From the NCBI GenBank assembly GCA_020846275.1, contig JADLEG010000073.1:1-39943 (forward strand): a stretch of 39,943 nucleotides of DNA, written 5' to 3'. This DNA comes from Alphaproteobacteria bacterium (GTDB taxonomy: Bacteria; Pseudomonadota; Alphaproteobacteria; JAEULC01). The position numbers and the translations under genes are program-made. A model generated the notes under the pieces. That model saw nothing but the letters and a program-made list of their open reading frames with translations, made no database searches and was not told the origin of the DNA. Shown here one piece after another: positions 1-7,110 of this stretch (the stretch's first letter is position 1; each line of letters starts with the position of its first letter).

Positions 1-41
1 TCCTTTCCTCTCTCACATAGCGTAACGCTAACGAAAGATAC

Positions 42-83
42 AAAAAACAGCAGGTGCCCAAGCACAAATACAAAAGCACCCGC
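42..83 (-). terminator. intrinsic terminator, minus strand
   Basis: The arms 76-83 and 50-57 form an 8-bp stem with one G-U pair and an 18-nt loop. Two bases later, on the minus strand, comes a run of six T (42-47). This is the classic rho-independent layout for leftward transcription. It would end the candidate small RNA that starts near 167. Confidence 0.5.
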
Positions 84-127
84 CGCCCACGTATCCCTTC
101 CATCACAGATTCAATCGTTCAAACATC

Positions 128-163
128 AAAAACCCGGGTCGGAGAAGAACCCCCGGACCCGGG
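128..163 (-). terminator. intrinsic terminator or attenuator, minus strand
   Basis: A perfect 8-bp GC-rich stem (133-140 with 156-163, 15-nt loop) is followed directly on the minus strand by five T (128-132). It begins only a few bases after the predicted start of transcription, so it looks more like an attenuator or a stable 5' hairpin than the end of a gene. Confidence 0.5.
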
Positions 164-173
164 GCAGGCGCGG

Positions 174-203
174 CTTATACGCTTCGCCTCGGAGCAATGT
201 CAA
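174..203 (-). promoter_or_regulatory. sigma70-type promoter, minus strand
   Basis: On the minus strand a consensus -35 box TTGACA (198-203) is separated by 18 bp (180-197) from TATAAG (174-179), which matches the -10 consensus at five of six bases. This is the best promoter-like sequence in the window. It points left, into the hairpin region, and away from the M23 peptidase gene. Confidence 0.55.
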
Positions 204-217
204 ACGCTTTATTGACA
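198..217. promoter_or_regulatory. inverted repeat TGTCAA-N8-TTGACA
   Basis: Perfect 6-bp arms (198-203 and 212-217) separated by 8 bp form a 20-bp dyad. Each arm is also a TTGACA box, one on each strand. A dimeric regulator bound here would cover the -35 box of the leftward promoter. I found no matching -10 box for the rightward copy. Its role as an operator is inference. Confidence 0.35.
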
Positions 218-266
218 AACGGTGACGATTCCCAAGCCCCTGCGATTCAACGGGAATCAGCGAATC

Positions 267-290
267 GCCTGTGGCGTGACAGCCACAGGC
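267..290. repeat. hairpin upstream of the M23 peptidase gene
   Basis: A perfect 9-bp inverted repeat (267-275 with 282-290, 6-nt loop) lies in the region before the M23 gene and is followed by only three T. It may be an operator or a leader RNA stem; it is a poor terminator. I see nothing else clear in 218-372 apart from a second, weaker dyad (CTCGG/CCGAG) near 315-335. Confidence 0.3.
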
Positions 291-372
291 TTTGGCAACT
301 GCACATGGTCACGGCTCGGTTCGTTGACAGCCGAGTCCGGGCTGCGCAAAGGTCGTTAACCAATCGACCGGA

Positions 373-2007
373 ATGCGGGCAAAAAGACCCGCCGGAAGGG
401 GATCAATTCCTGCGCCAGAGGAGGCTGTCCTTGCCGCCATACCAGCGGAACGCCAGGCCATGACGTTGCGGCCCTTGGCGCTGTGCGGATTGCTGATCGC
501 CGCCTCCAGCGGGGCTTTCGCGATTTACCTGCTCGACCGGGCGCCGGTCCCGGGCCGCCCGCCGGCCGCCGCGGAACGTCCCGCCGCGGCCGCGCCGGCC
601 CCGGCGGCTCCGGTCGCGGCTGGGGTGCCGGCGCTGCCGGTGCCTCAACGCGGGGCCGAATCGACGGTTCCCGCGGCCGATCGGACCGCAACCCTGTCCC
701 TGGCCGAGCCCGCGACAGAGGTCGCCCTGCCGGCCGCCAAGGACGAGGTCACTCAGCTGCCGGCAAGGCCGCAGACCGCCGAGGACGCGTCAGCGGCCAT
801 CATCAACGAAGCGGTCGCCACCGATGAAGCGGCCCCCGCCGACGGCGGGGTGATCCTGCTGACGGTCAAGGCCCAGCGCGGCGACACCCTGGCGCGGCTG
901 CTGGTCGATGCCGGCGTCCCCCGCAACGACGCGCAGGCGGTGGTGGACAGCCTGGGCAAGGTGTTCGACCCGCGCGACCTGAAGCCCGGCCACGAGATCC
1001 AGCTTCGCTTCCAGGCCGACGACGACCCCGAGGGACGCGCGCGCTCGCTCGGGCGCCTGCAGGGGGTCAATCTGGCGGCCGCGATCGACCGCGAGGTGCA
1101 GGTGACCGCCGCGGCCGAGGGCGGCTTCGTCGCCGAGGCCATGACCAAGCAGGTCAGCCGTCTGGTGGCGCGCAGCAACGGCGAAATCACTGGCGGCAGC
1201 CTGCTCGCCGCCGGCATGGTCTCGGGCGTCCCGGCCAGCGTGATGACCGAGATGATCCGCATCTTCAGCTTCGATGTCGACTTCCAGCGCGACATCCAGC
1301 CGGGCGACCGGTTCGACCTGATGTACGAGCGCTTCCACCTGGCGGACGGAAGGCTGGTGCGCGGCGGCGACGTGATGTACGCGGCCTTGACCCTGAGCGG
1401 CAAGACCCTGCGCCTCTACCGCTACAACGATTCGAGCGGGCGGCTCGACTACTACAACGAACTCGGCCACAGCGTGCGCAAGGCGCTGCTGAAGACGCCG
1501 ATCGACGGCGCGCGGCTGACCTCGCGGTTCGGCATGCGCGAGCATCCCATCCTCGGCTACAGCATCATGCATCGCGGCGTCGATTTCGGCGCGCCCACCG
1601 GCACGCCGATTTTCGCCGCCGGCGACGGCACGGTGGACGACCTGGGCGAGCGGTCGGGCTATGGCCGCTACATCCGCGTCAGGCATTCCGGCACCTATGC
1701 CACCGCTTACGCGCATATGAGCGGCTATGGGCGCGGATTGAAGAAGGGGATGCGGGTGCGCCAGGGCCAGGTGATCGGCTATGTCGGCGCCACCGGCCGC
1801 GCGACCGGACCGCATCTGCATTTCGAGGTGATGCGCGACGGCAAGCAGGTCAACCCGGTGACGGTGAAGTTCCCCACGGGCGAGAAGCTGGCCGGCGCGG
1901 AGTTGGCGCGCTTCCAGGCGATCCGCAACGACCTCGACCGGTCGCTGCCCTCCGCGCAGATGGCGCTGGAGTACCCGCCGCGCCAGGAGATCGGCGCCGG
2001 CCGATAA
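373..2007 (+). CDS. M23 family peptidoglycan DD-endopeptidase, membrane anchored
   Basis: This is a predicted periplasmic zinc peptidase that cuts peptide cross-links in peptidoglycan, of the MepM/Csd3 type. From the N-terminus I see one membrane or signal-anchor segment (about residues 31-50), a Pro/Ala-rich linker to about 125, a LysM/OapA-like domain (about 160-215, containing QRGDTLARLL), a middle Csd3-like domain, and the M23 domain (about 375-490). The M23 zinc ligands are present: His400 and Asp404 in MHRGVDFG and His483 in HLHFE. The protein is 544 aa from the ATG at 373. An ATG at 460, just before the hydrophobic segment, is an equally possible start and would give 515 aa. Neither start has a strong ribosome site. 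The gene stands alone and converges on the amidase gene with a 20-bp gap. The family is certain; the exact substrate is inference. Confidence 0.9.
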   Translation: MRAKRPAGRGSIPAPEEAVLAAIPAERQAMTLRPLALCGLLIAASSGAFAIYLLDRAPVPGRPPAAAERPAAAAPAPAAPVAAGVPALPVPQRGAESTVPAADRTATLSLAEPATEVALPAAKDEVTQLPARPQTAEDASAAIINEAVATDEAAPADGGVILLTVKAQRGDTLARLLVDAGVPRNDAQAVVDSLGKVFDPRDLKPGHEIQLRFQADDDPEGRARSLGRLQGVNLAAAIDREVQVTAAAEGGFVAEAMTKQVSRLVARSNGEITGGSLLAAGMVSGVPASVMTEMIRIFSFDVDFQRDIQPGDRFDLMYERFHLADGRLVRGGDVMYAALTLSGKTLRLYRYNDSSGRLDYYNELGHSVRKALLKTPIDGARLTSRFGMREHPILGYSIMHRGVDFGAPTGTPIFAAGDGTVDDLGERSGYGRYIRVRHSGTYATAYAHMSGYGRGLKKGMRVRQGQVIGYVGATGRATGPHLHFEVMRDGKQVNPVTVKFPTGEKLAGAELARFQAIRNDLDRSLPSAQMALEYPPRQEIGAGR

Positions 2008-2027
2008 CGCGCTCGCGACGGCGCTCG

Positions 2028-3482
2028 TCAGTCGCAGCCTTTCGGCGGCACGAAGGGCTGGAACTCCTGTTCGAGCATCCGCGCGAGCTGGATGCACTGG
2101 CGGTCCATGTATTGCGCGCCGATGATCTGCACGCCAACCGGCAGGCCCGAGGGCGTGAACCCGGCCGGCGCCACCGTCGAGGGCAGGAAGGCGACGCCCG
2201 AATACCCGGCCCAGAAGAGCTGGTCCGTCGTCGGCACGCGCTTGCCGTTGACGGCGATGAAGCGTTCGTGCCGCTCGCCGGCGTGGTCGTGCGGAAACGC
2301 CGCCGATGACGCAACCGGGCAGATCAGCAGGTCGTAGTCGCGGAAGAACGCGGCCCATTTGAGTCGGAGGTGGTGGCGCGCGTTGTTGAGCCTCAGCCAG
2401 TCGCGATGCTGCATGACGTTGCCGCGCGTGAGGCGCGCGAAATAGCTCTCGTCGTCCGGTTCCAGCGACCGCGCGATCTCCTGGTTGCGCTGGAACATCG
2501 CGTCTGTCTGCCGTGCCGAGGTGGCGGCGCGCAGCAGCAGGACATAGATGCGCTGCAGTTCGGCGTTGTCGATCGCCGGCCGCGCCGTGTCGCTGACCTT
2601 GGCCTTCTTCCTGGCCAGGAAATCCGCCACGGCCTGGATGCGGTCCTGCACCTCGCGGTCGACCTCAGCGTTCGGATCGTCGAGCATGACGGCGATCCTG
2701 AGCTGCCGGAACGCGGTCTTCGGCGGCGCCGGCAAGGCCAGCTTCCACCCGGTTCCATCGATGTCGTCGGGCCCCGCCATCACCTTGAGCGCGAGGTCGA
2801 GATCGTCGGCCGAGCGCGCCAGGGGCCCGATCACCGAGATATCCGATGCCGCGACGATGCCCGGCATCGCCTGCCCGCGCGGCGTGCAGATGCCCCAGGT
2901 GGGCTTGTGGCCGAACACGCCGCAGTAATGCGCGGGATTGCGGATCGACGAGCCGATATCGCTGCCCGCCTCGATGCCCGTCAGCCCGGCCGCCAGCGCC
3001 GCCGACGAGCCGCCCGACGAGCCGCCGGGCGTGCGCGTCACGTCCCAGGGATTGTTGGTCGTGCCGTAGATCGCGTTGTAGCTCTGCCAGTCCGCCAGGT
3101 AGATCGGCACGTTGGTCTTGCCGAACAGCACTGCGCCGGCATCGAGGAAGCGATCCACCGCGATGGCGTTGCGCTTGGGAAAATTGTCCTTCAGCTCGGG
3201 TACGCCCCAGGTCGTGGGCATGCCCACAACGTCGAAGGATTCCTTGATCGTCATCGGCACGCCGTGCAGCGGCCCCCAGGGCTTGCCGCGCGCCAGCGCC
3301 GCATCGGCCGCCTTGGCGCGTTTGCGCGCGGCCGGCAGGTCGGTGGCGATGATCGCGTTGACCTTCGAGTTGAACTTTTCCATCCGCGCGATGTAGAGCT
3401 CGAGCAGCTCGGCGGCACCGATCTTTTTGCGCCGGATCGCGGACGCAAGCTGCTTGGCGGACTGGAACGGCAAGTCGAGCAT
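2028..3482 (-). CDS. amidase signature family hydrolase
   Basis: A cytoplasmic enzyme of 484 aa, the usual length for the amidase signature family, which hydrolyses carboxamides (including acylated amino compounds) to acids and ammonia or amines. The Ser-cisSer-Lys machinery is visible: Lys80 in PMTIKES, the Gly/Ser-rich loop GGSSGGSSAALAAG (about 153-166) with the cis-Ser, and nucleophile Ser179 in GSDIGSSIR. The C-terminal GLPVGVQIIG motif is also intact. The ATG has a purine-rich ribosome site (AGGGGGA) a few bases upstream. It is divergent from the SDR gene at 3578. Substrate cannot be read from the sequence. The nearby deacetylase and hydrolase genes suggest use of N-acylated or cyclic amides, but this is inference. 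Confidence 0.9.
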   Translation of the reverse strand: MLDLPFQSAKQLASAIRRKKIGAAELLELYIARMEKFNSKVNAIIATDLPAARKRAKAADAALARGKPWGPLHGVPMTIKESFDVVGMPTTWGVPELKDNFPKRNAIAVDRFLDAGAVLFGKTNVPIYLADWQSYNAIYGTTNNPWDVTRTPGGSSGGSSAALAAGLTGIEAGSDIGSSIRNPAHYCGVFGHKPTWGICTPRGQAMPGIVAASDISVIGPLARSADDLDLALKVMAGPDDIDGTGWKLALPAPPKTAFRQLRIAVMLDDPNAEVDREVQDRIQAVADFLARKKAKVSDTARPAIDNAELQRIYVLLLRAATSARQTDAMFQRNQEIARSLEPDDESYFARLTRGNVMQHRDWLRLNNARHHLRLKWAAFFRDYDLLICPVASSAAFPHDHAGERHERFIAVNGKRVPTTDQLFWAGYSGVAFLPSTVAPAGFTPSGLPVGVQIIGAQYMDRQCIQLARMLEQEFQPFVPPKGCD

Positions 3483-3577
3483 GTTTCCCCCTTTAGCGTC
3501 ACGGCTGAGCGCGGCTTGGGTCGCAGTATAGCCGGCCGCGTGCTATGAGTCCGCCCGGCGCAAATCGGGGGAAGCCC

Positions 3578-4342
3578 ATGTCCGACCTGTTCTCGTTGAA
3601 GGACCACGTCGCCCTGGTCACCGGCGGCAGCCGTGGCCTGGGCCTGGCCATGGCGACGGCGATGGCCGAGGCCGGCGGCACCGTGGTGCTGAACGGGCGC
3701 GACCCGAAGACCCTGGACGCGGCGGCGGCGAAGCTGAAGGCGCGGGGCTTGAAGGCGGAGACAGCGCCCTTCGACGTCAGCGATTTCGACGCCGCGACCA
3801 AGGCCGTGGCGGCGATCGCCCGGAAGCATGGGCGCCTGGATGCCGCCGTGCTGAACGCCGGCATCCAGCATCGCGTGCCGCTGCTGGAATGGAAGACCGA
3901 GGACTTCCAGCGCGTCATCGACACCAACCTGACGGCCTGCTTCGTGCTGGCGCGCGAGGCGGCGCGCGCCATGATCCCGCGCGGCGCGGGGCGCATCATC
4001 ATGACCGGGTCGATCATGGGCATCGTGGCCCGGCCGACCATCCACGGCTACACGGCCGCCAAGGCGGGACTGGCCGGGCTGTGCAAGACACTGGCGGTCG
4101 AGCTGGGACCCAAGGGCGTGACGTGCAACGTGATCTGTCCCGGCTTCTTCGAGACCGAGATGAACACGGCGTTGACGCAGAACCCGGATTTCACGGCCTG
4201 GGTGAAGAGCCGCGTGCCGCTCGGCCGCTGGGCAAAGCCGCCGGAGATCGGCGGCGCGGCGGTGTTCCTGGCAAGCCCCGCCGGCTCCTTCGTCAACGGC
4301 CACATGCTGGTCGTGGACGGCGGCATGGTGGACATGGCTTGA
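3578..4342 (+). CDS. SDR family oxidoreductase, gluconate 5-dehydrogenase-like
   Basis: A classical short-chain dehydrogenase/reductase of 254 aa that uses NAD(P) to interconvert an alcohol and a ketone. It has the nucleotide-binding TGGSRGLG motif close to the N-terminus, NAG (in NAGIQ), the catalytic Ser in MTGSIMG, and YTAAK for the Tyr-Lys pair. The C-terminal half (NVICPGFFETEMN) resembles gluconate 5-dehydrogenases, so a sugar acid or polyol substrate is plausible. I chose the ATG at 3578 because GGGGGA lies 6 bases upstream and the protein then starts as usual for the family. An in-frame ATG at 3545 would add 11 unlikely residues. It converges on the doeB-like gene with only 9 bp between stops. 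Confidence 0.85.
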   Translation: MSDLFSLKDHVALVTGGSRGLGLAMATAMAEAGGTVVLNGRDPKTLDAAAAKLKARGLKAETAPFDVSDFDAATKAVAAIARKHGRLDAAVLNAGIQHRVPLLEWKTEDFQRVIDTNLTACFVLAREAARAMIPRGAGRIIMTGSIMGIVARPTIHGYTAAKAGLAGLCKTLAVELGPKGVTCNVICPGFFETEMNTALTQNPDFTAWVKSRVPLGRWAKPPEIGGAAVFLASPAGSFVNGHMLVVDGGMVDMA

Positions 4343-4351
4343 GGTCGACGG

Positions 4352-5359
4352 TCAGGCTTGCTGCGCCACCATCGCCAGGAAATCGCCCGGCTTGATCAGG
4401 CAGGGATGCGCGCGGCCGAGCAGCACGCCGTCGCAACTCGCACGATAGACGACGGGCGCCTCGCCCGGGCGATCGACCTGGTAGATGCGGGCGATCTCCT
4501 GGCCCTCGCGGACCGCCTGGTCGATGTCCACGAGCATCTCCAGGAGCCCGCCGTGATCGGCGATGACATATGCCGCGTCGGGCATCGTCATCATCCGCGA
4601 CGGCGCCAGGCCGCGGCTGGCGCGCCGCACGGGCTTGCCTTCGAGCACGCCGAAATGCTTCAGCAGGTTCATGATGCCGTGCTCGGCCACGTCAAGCGTC
4701 GCCCGCGTGGTCGTGCCCCCGCCGCCCAGCTCGGTCGTGACGAAGACCTTGCCCTTGCCCTCGACCTCGCTGTCGATCATGCCCTCGGCGTCGAGTTCGC
4801 GCAGGATCAGCGCAATGGGCGGGTCGAAGGCCACCAGCGCCTCCTGCGCGCGCTTCATCAGCGCCTTGTCGTCCAGGTCGTGAATGGCGCCGAACGGCGA
4901 GAAATACATGGTCTTGCCGCCGGAATGGATGTCGCACACCACGTCGGCCCGGGGCAGGACATGGCGGGTCAGGTAGTCGGCGATCATCCGCGTGACCGTG
5001 CCGTCGCGCTCGCCCGGGAAGGCGCGGTTCATGTTGACGCCGTCGATCGGCGACAGCCGCGCGCCGGCCGCCACGGCCGGCGCGTTCAGGTAAGGCATGA
5101 CGATCACACTGCCCTGGACCCTGGCGGGGTCGAGGTTCTGGATCAGCCGGGTCAGCGCGATCGGGCCTTCGTACTCGTCGCCATGGTTGCCGCCGGTGAA
5201 GAAGACCGTGGGGCCGCTGCCGTTCCGGATCACGGCGAGGGGAAAGCGCGCGGAACCCCAGCCGGAATCGTTGCGGGAATGCGGCGCGGCGAGGAAGCCG
5301 ACCTGCTTGCCGGCCTTGGCCAGGTCGACGTTGCACGAGACTTTCGACGGCTTGGTCAT
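4352..5359 (-). CDS. doeB: succinylglutamate desuccinylase/aspartoacylase family deacetylase, DoeB/EutE-like
   Basis: A zinc deacylase of 335 aa. In ectoine degradation DoeB (EutE) removes acetate from N-alpha-acetyl-L-2,4-diaminobutyrate made by DoeA. The zinc site is visible as His59 and Glu62 in NHGDEYEG and His145 in DIHSGG. SPIDGVNMNRAFPG and TTELGGGG are typical of the DoeB subgroup. It starts 4 bp after the stop of the upstream hydrolase gene, so the two are surely co-transcribed and probably translationally coupled. DoeA and DoeB form a functional pair in known systems, which supports the call. The other usual ectoine-use genes (doeC, doeD, the regulator, the EhuABCD importer) are not in the window, so another N-acetylated amino acid is possible. 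Confidence 0.75.
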   Translation of the reverse strand: MTKPSKVSCNVDLAKAGKQVGFLAAPHSRNDSGWGSARFPLAVIRNGSGPTVFFTGGNHGDEYEGPIALTRLIQNLDPARVQGSVIVMPYLNAPAVAAGARLSPIDGVNMNRAFPGERDGTVTRMIADYLTRHVLPRADVVCDIHSGGKTMYFSPFGAIHDLDDKALMKRAQEALVAFDPPIALILRELDAEGMIDSEVEGKGKVFVTTELGGGGTTTRATLDVAEHGIMNLLKHFGVLEGKPVRRASRGLAPSRMMTMPDAAYVIADHGGLLEMLVDIDQAVREGQEIARIYQVDRPGEAPVVYRASCDGVLLGRAHPCLIKPGDFLAMVAQQA

Positions 5360-5363
5360 CGGC

Positions 5364-6539
5364 TTACTTGAAGAACACGTCGCGCGGGAAGTTCGTCAGG
5401 CATTCGCACCCCCTGTCCGTCACCAGGATGGTCTCGCTGACCTCCATGCCCCAGCCGTCCATCCACATGCCAAGGATGCAGTGCACGGTGTTGCCCGCCT
5501 CCAGCACGCTCTTGTCGCCCTGGCGCAGGCTGATCGTGTGCTCGCCCCAGTCCGGCGGATAGGCAATGCCGATGGCATAGCCGATGCGCGATTCCTTCTT
5601 CAGCCCGTAGCGCGCGATGACCGCGCGCCACGCCGCCTCGACCTGCTCGCCGGTGACGCCGGCGCGGGTGAAGTCGACTACCGCCTGCATGCCTTCGAGT
5701 ACCGCCTTGGCGGTATCGAGGAACTTCGGCGTCGGCTTGCCGAGCTGCATCGTGCGCGCCAGGCCCGCGGTGTAGTGCCGGCACGCGCCGGCGAGTTCCA
5801 GCGCCACCGTCTCGGTGGCCTCGAACCGACGGCTGCCCCACAGGATATGCGGAGCCGAGGAATTCTCGCCGGCCAGGATGGTCGGCGGCAGGGCGGTGAC
5901 ATCGCCGGCAAAATCCGGATGCCCGCCGGTCTCGGCGGCGTAGATCTTCGCCACCGCGTCGCATTCCCTCACTCCCGGCGCGATCGTCTCGTAGGCCGCG
6001 CGCATCGCCGCCTCGGCCAGCCGCGCGCCGCGGCGCATGTACTCGATCTCCGACGGCGACTTCTTCGCGCGCAGCCAGCTCACCAGCAGGTCGGCGTCGA
6101 GGATCGTCGCGTCCGGCAATCCCGCGGTCAGCCGCGCATGCGCCTTCGGCGAATAGAAGTAGCTTTCGAGTTCCACGCCGATGCGCCGCCTGCCCCAGCC
6201 CTTGTCGCGAATCCAGCCGGCGATCCAGTCCATGGGATGGCGATCGAGCTGCTGCACGTGGTCCTCGGGAAAGCCCAGCACGTGGCTGCTGTCCATCCAC
6301 GCCGTCAGCTTGCCGCCCGCCGCGTCCATCGCGCGGCCGATCCAGTAAGGCTGCTCGCTCTCCACGGGCACCAGCACGACCTGCGGCGTGTAGAACGACC
6401 AGCCGTCATAGGCGGTCAGATAGTGCTGGTTGGCGACATCGGTCACCACCAGCAGGTCCATGCCGCGCTCGGCCATGCGCTGGCGCACGCGCTGCAGGCG
6501 CTGCTGGTACTCGGCCTTGGCAAACGGCAGGGGAATCAT
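5364..6539 (-). CDS. doeA: ectoine hydrolase-like M24 family protein, DoeA/EutD-like
   Basis: A pita-bread-fold hydrolase of 391 aa. DoeA opens the ring of ectoine to give N-acetyl-diaminobutyrates. Signatures shared with known DoeA proteins include YDGWSFY near the N-terminus, RHPMDWI, YPPDWGEHTISLRQGDKSVL and a C-terminal WMDGWGMEVSETIL. The metal ligands of true Xaa-Pro peptidases are replaced: the usual D..A-D-RT pattern reads ALELAGA and AGLARTM, and the usual GHGIG reads GYAIG. This agrees with a metal-free, creatinase-like enzyme. The doeB-like gene follows 4 bp downstream. Upstream (minus strand) a moderate promoter TTGTTC-N17-TATGCT lies at 6576-6604. Related creatinase-like hydrolases of other cyclic amides remain possible. 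Confidence 0.75.
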   Translation of the reverse strand: MIPLPFAKAEYQQRLQRVRQRMAERGMDLLVVTDVANQHYLTAYDGWSFYTPQVVLVPVESEQPYWIGRAMDAAGGKLTAWMDSSHVLGFPEDHVQQLDRHPMDWIAGWIRDKGWGRRRIGVELESYFYSPKAHARLTAGLPDATILDADLLVSWLRAKKSPSEIEYMRRGARLAEAAMRAAYETIAPGVRECDAVAKIYAAETGGHPDFAGDVTALPPTILAGENSSAPHILWGSRRFEATETVALELAGACRHYTAGLARTMQLGKPTPKFLDTAKAVLEGMQAVVDFTRAGVTGEQVEAAWRAVIARYGLKKESRIGYAIGIAYPPDWGEHTISLRQGDKSVLEAGNTVHCILGMWMDGWGMEVSETILVTDRGCECLTNFPRDVFFK

Positions 6540-6575
6540 GTGGAGGGGTTCCTTGGAAACCAGTCCCGGCGGGCG

Positions 6576-6604
6576 AGCATATCGACGGCCCGAAGCGGGA
6601 ACAA
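6576..6604 (-). promoter_or_regulatory. possible promoter of the doeA-doeB-like operon
   Basis: On the minus strand TTGTTC (6599-6604) and TATGCT (6576-6581) are 17 bp apart, about 37 bp before the doeA-like start. Match to consensus is only moderate (three and four of six), so the call rests mainly on spacing and position. Confidence 0.3.
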
Positions 6605-6618
6605 CACTGGCGCCCGTG

Positions 6619-7110
6619 TCACGCCGGTTCGTTGCAGAGGACGCCGCCGTTCGCCACCAGCTCGTCGCGCAGCGCGGTCAGGATGCGGCACAGCGCCGCC
6701 GCCGGCATGAAGGTGCCGGGCCGTTCCGGCCGGCCGGTGTCGTGGATGATCGGGCGGGGATGCGTGGCGGCGAAGTCGCGCGCGAGTTTGGGATGCTCGG
6801 CCAGCTTGGCGCGGATCGCGCGGGCGATCAGCGCGTGATGCTCGGACCCGCCCAGGGCAAAGCGGCGGTCCTGATACTCGGTTTCCGTCAACGTGCTGCC
6901 CTTGCCGTAGGCGTAGGCATCGCGCGCCGGCAGCTTGGCGATCCGGCGGCGCTCGGCGTCGTCCAGGAACTTCAGCCCGACATAGAAGCTTTCGACCGAG
7001 GCGTAGCGCCACCCGTCCAGCGTGAAGGGCGTGGCGCCGAAATTCGCCATGCGCCGGCCGATCTCCTCGGTGCTGGCGCTGGAGATGTTGATCGGCTTGT
7101 GCTCGTTCAC
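6619..7110 (-). CDS. NADAR (YbiA-like) family protein
   Basis: A 163-aa protein that aligns by eye with E. coli YbiA over its whole length: INISSAST, ANFGATPFTLDGW, a KFLDDAERRRIAK helix, and a C-terminal ILTALRDEL. NADAR proteins are N-glycosidases acting on ADP-ribose-like or riboflavin-precursor N-glycosides. Two conserved spots differ here: the usual SEH reads VES, and the Trp-Gly/Gly-Asn loop before the last helix is replaced by a Pro-rich stretch. Activity may therefore be altered. The start is a GTG (7108-7110) that overlaps the stop of the upstream epimerase gene as GTGA, so translation is coupled. Longer reading in this frame upstream of 7110 is only a shadow of that gene. What a NADAR protein does beside a sugar-acid dehydrogenase is unknown. 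Confidence 0.75.
   Translation of the reverse strand: MNEHKPINISSASTEEIGRRMANFGATPFTLDGWRYASVESFYVGLKFLDDAERRRIAKLPARDAYAYGKGSTLTETEYQDRRFALGGSEHHALIARAIRAKLAEHPKLARDFAATHPRPIIHDTGRPERPGTFMPAAALCRILTALRDELVANGGVLCNEPA

Larger units (their letters stand above)
42..167 (-). ncRNA. candidate small RNA or attenuated leader
   Basis: Read on the minus strand, a good promoter (174-203) is followed at once by two hairpins, each ending in a T run. The first pairs 156-163 with 133-140 (8 bp, GACCCGGG/CCCGGGTC) and runs into five T (128-132). The second pairs 76-83 with 50-57 (8 bp, one G-U) and runs into six T (42-47). A transcript starting near 167 would be about 40 nt if it stops at the first site and about 125 nt if it stops at the second. 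No convincing coding frame fits it. I do not recognise an RNA family. It could also be the attenuated 5' end of a gene lying left of the window. Existence as a stable RNA is inference. Confidence 0.4.

Noticed and set aside
1..103. Open minus-strand frame from an ATG at 103 running off the left edge, with a hydrophobic stretch
   Set aside because: Codon use (TTG, TTA, TAT, CTT) is unlike the genome, there is no ribosome site, and a terminator-like hairpin lies inside it. It cannot be excluded because the end is outside the window.
197..463. 88-aa open frame before the M23 gene
   Set aside because: No ribosome site or domain, mixed composition, and it runs over the likely leader and start of the peptidase gene.
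790..2358. 522-aa open frame on the minus strand across the M23 and amidase genes
   Set aside because: It is antisense to two genes with clear catalytic motifs, has low-complexity Ala/Arg/His/Gly-rich content, and no domain. High GC makes such shadow frames common.
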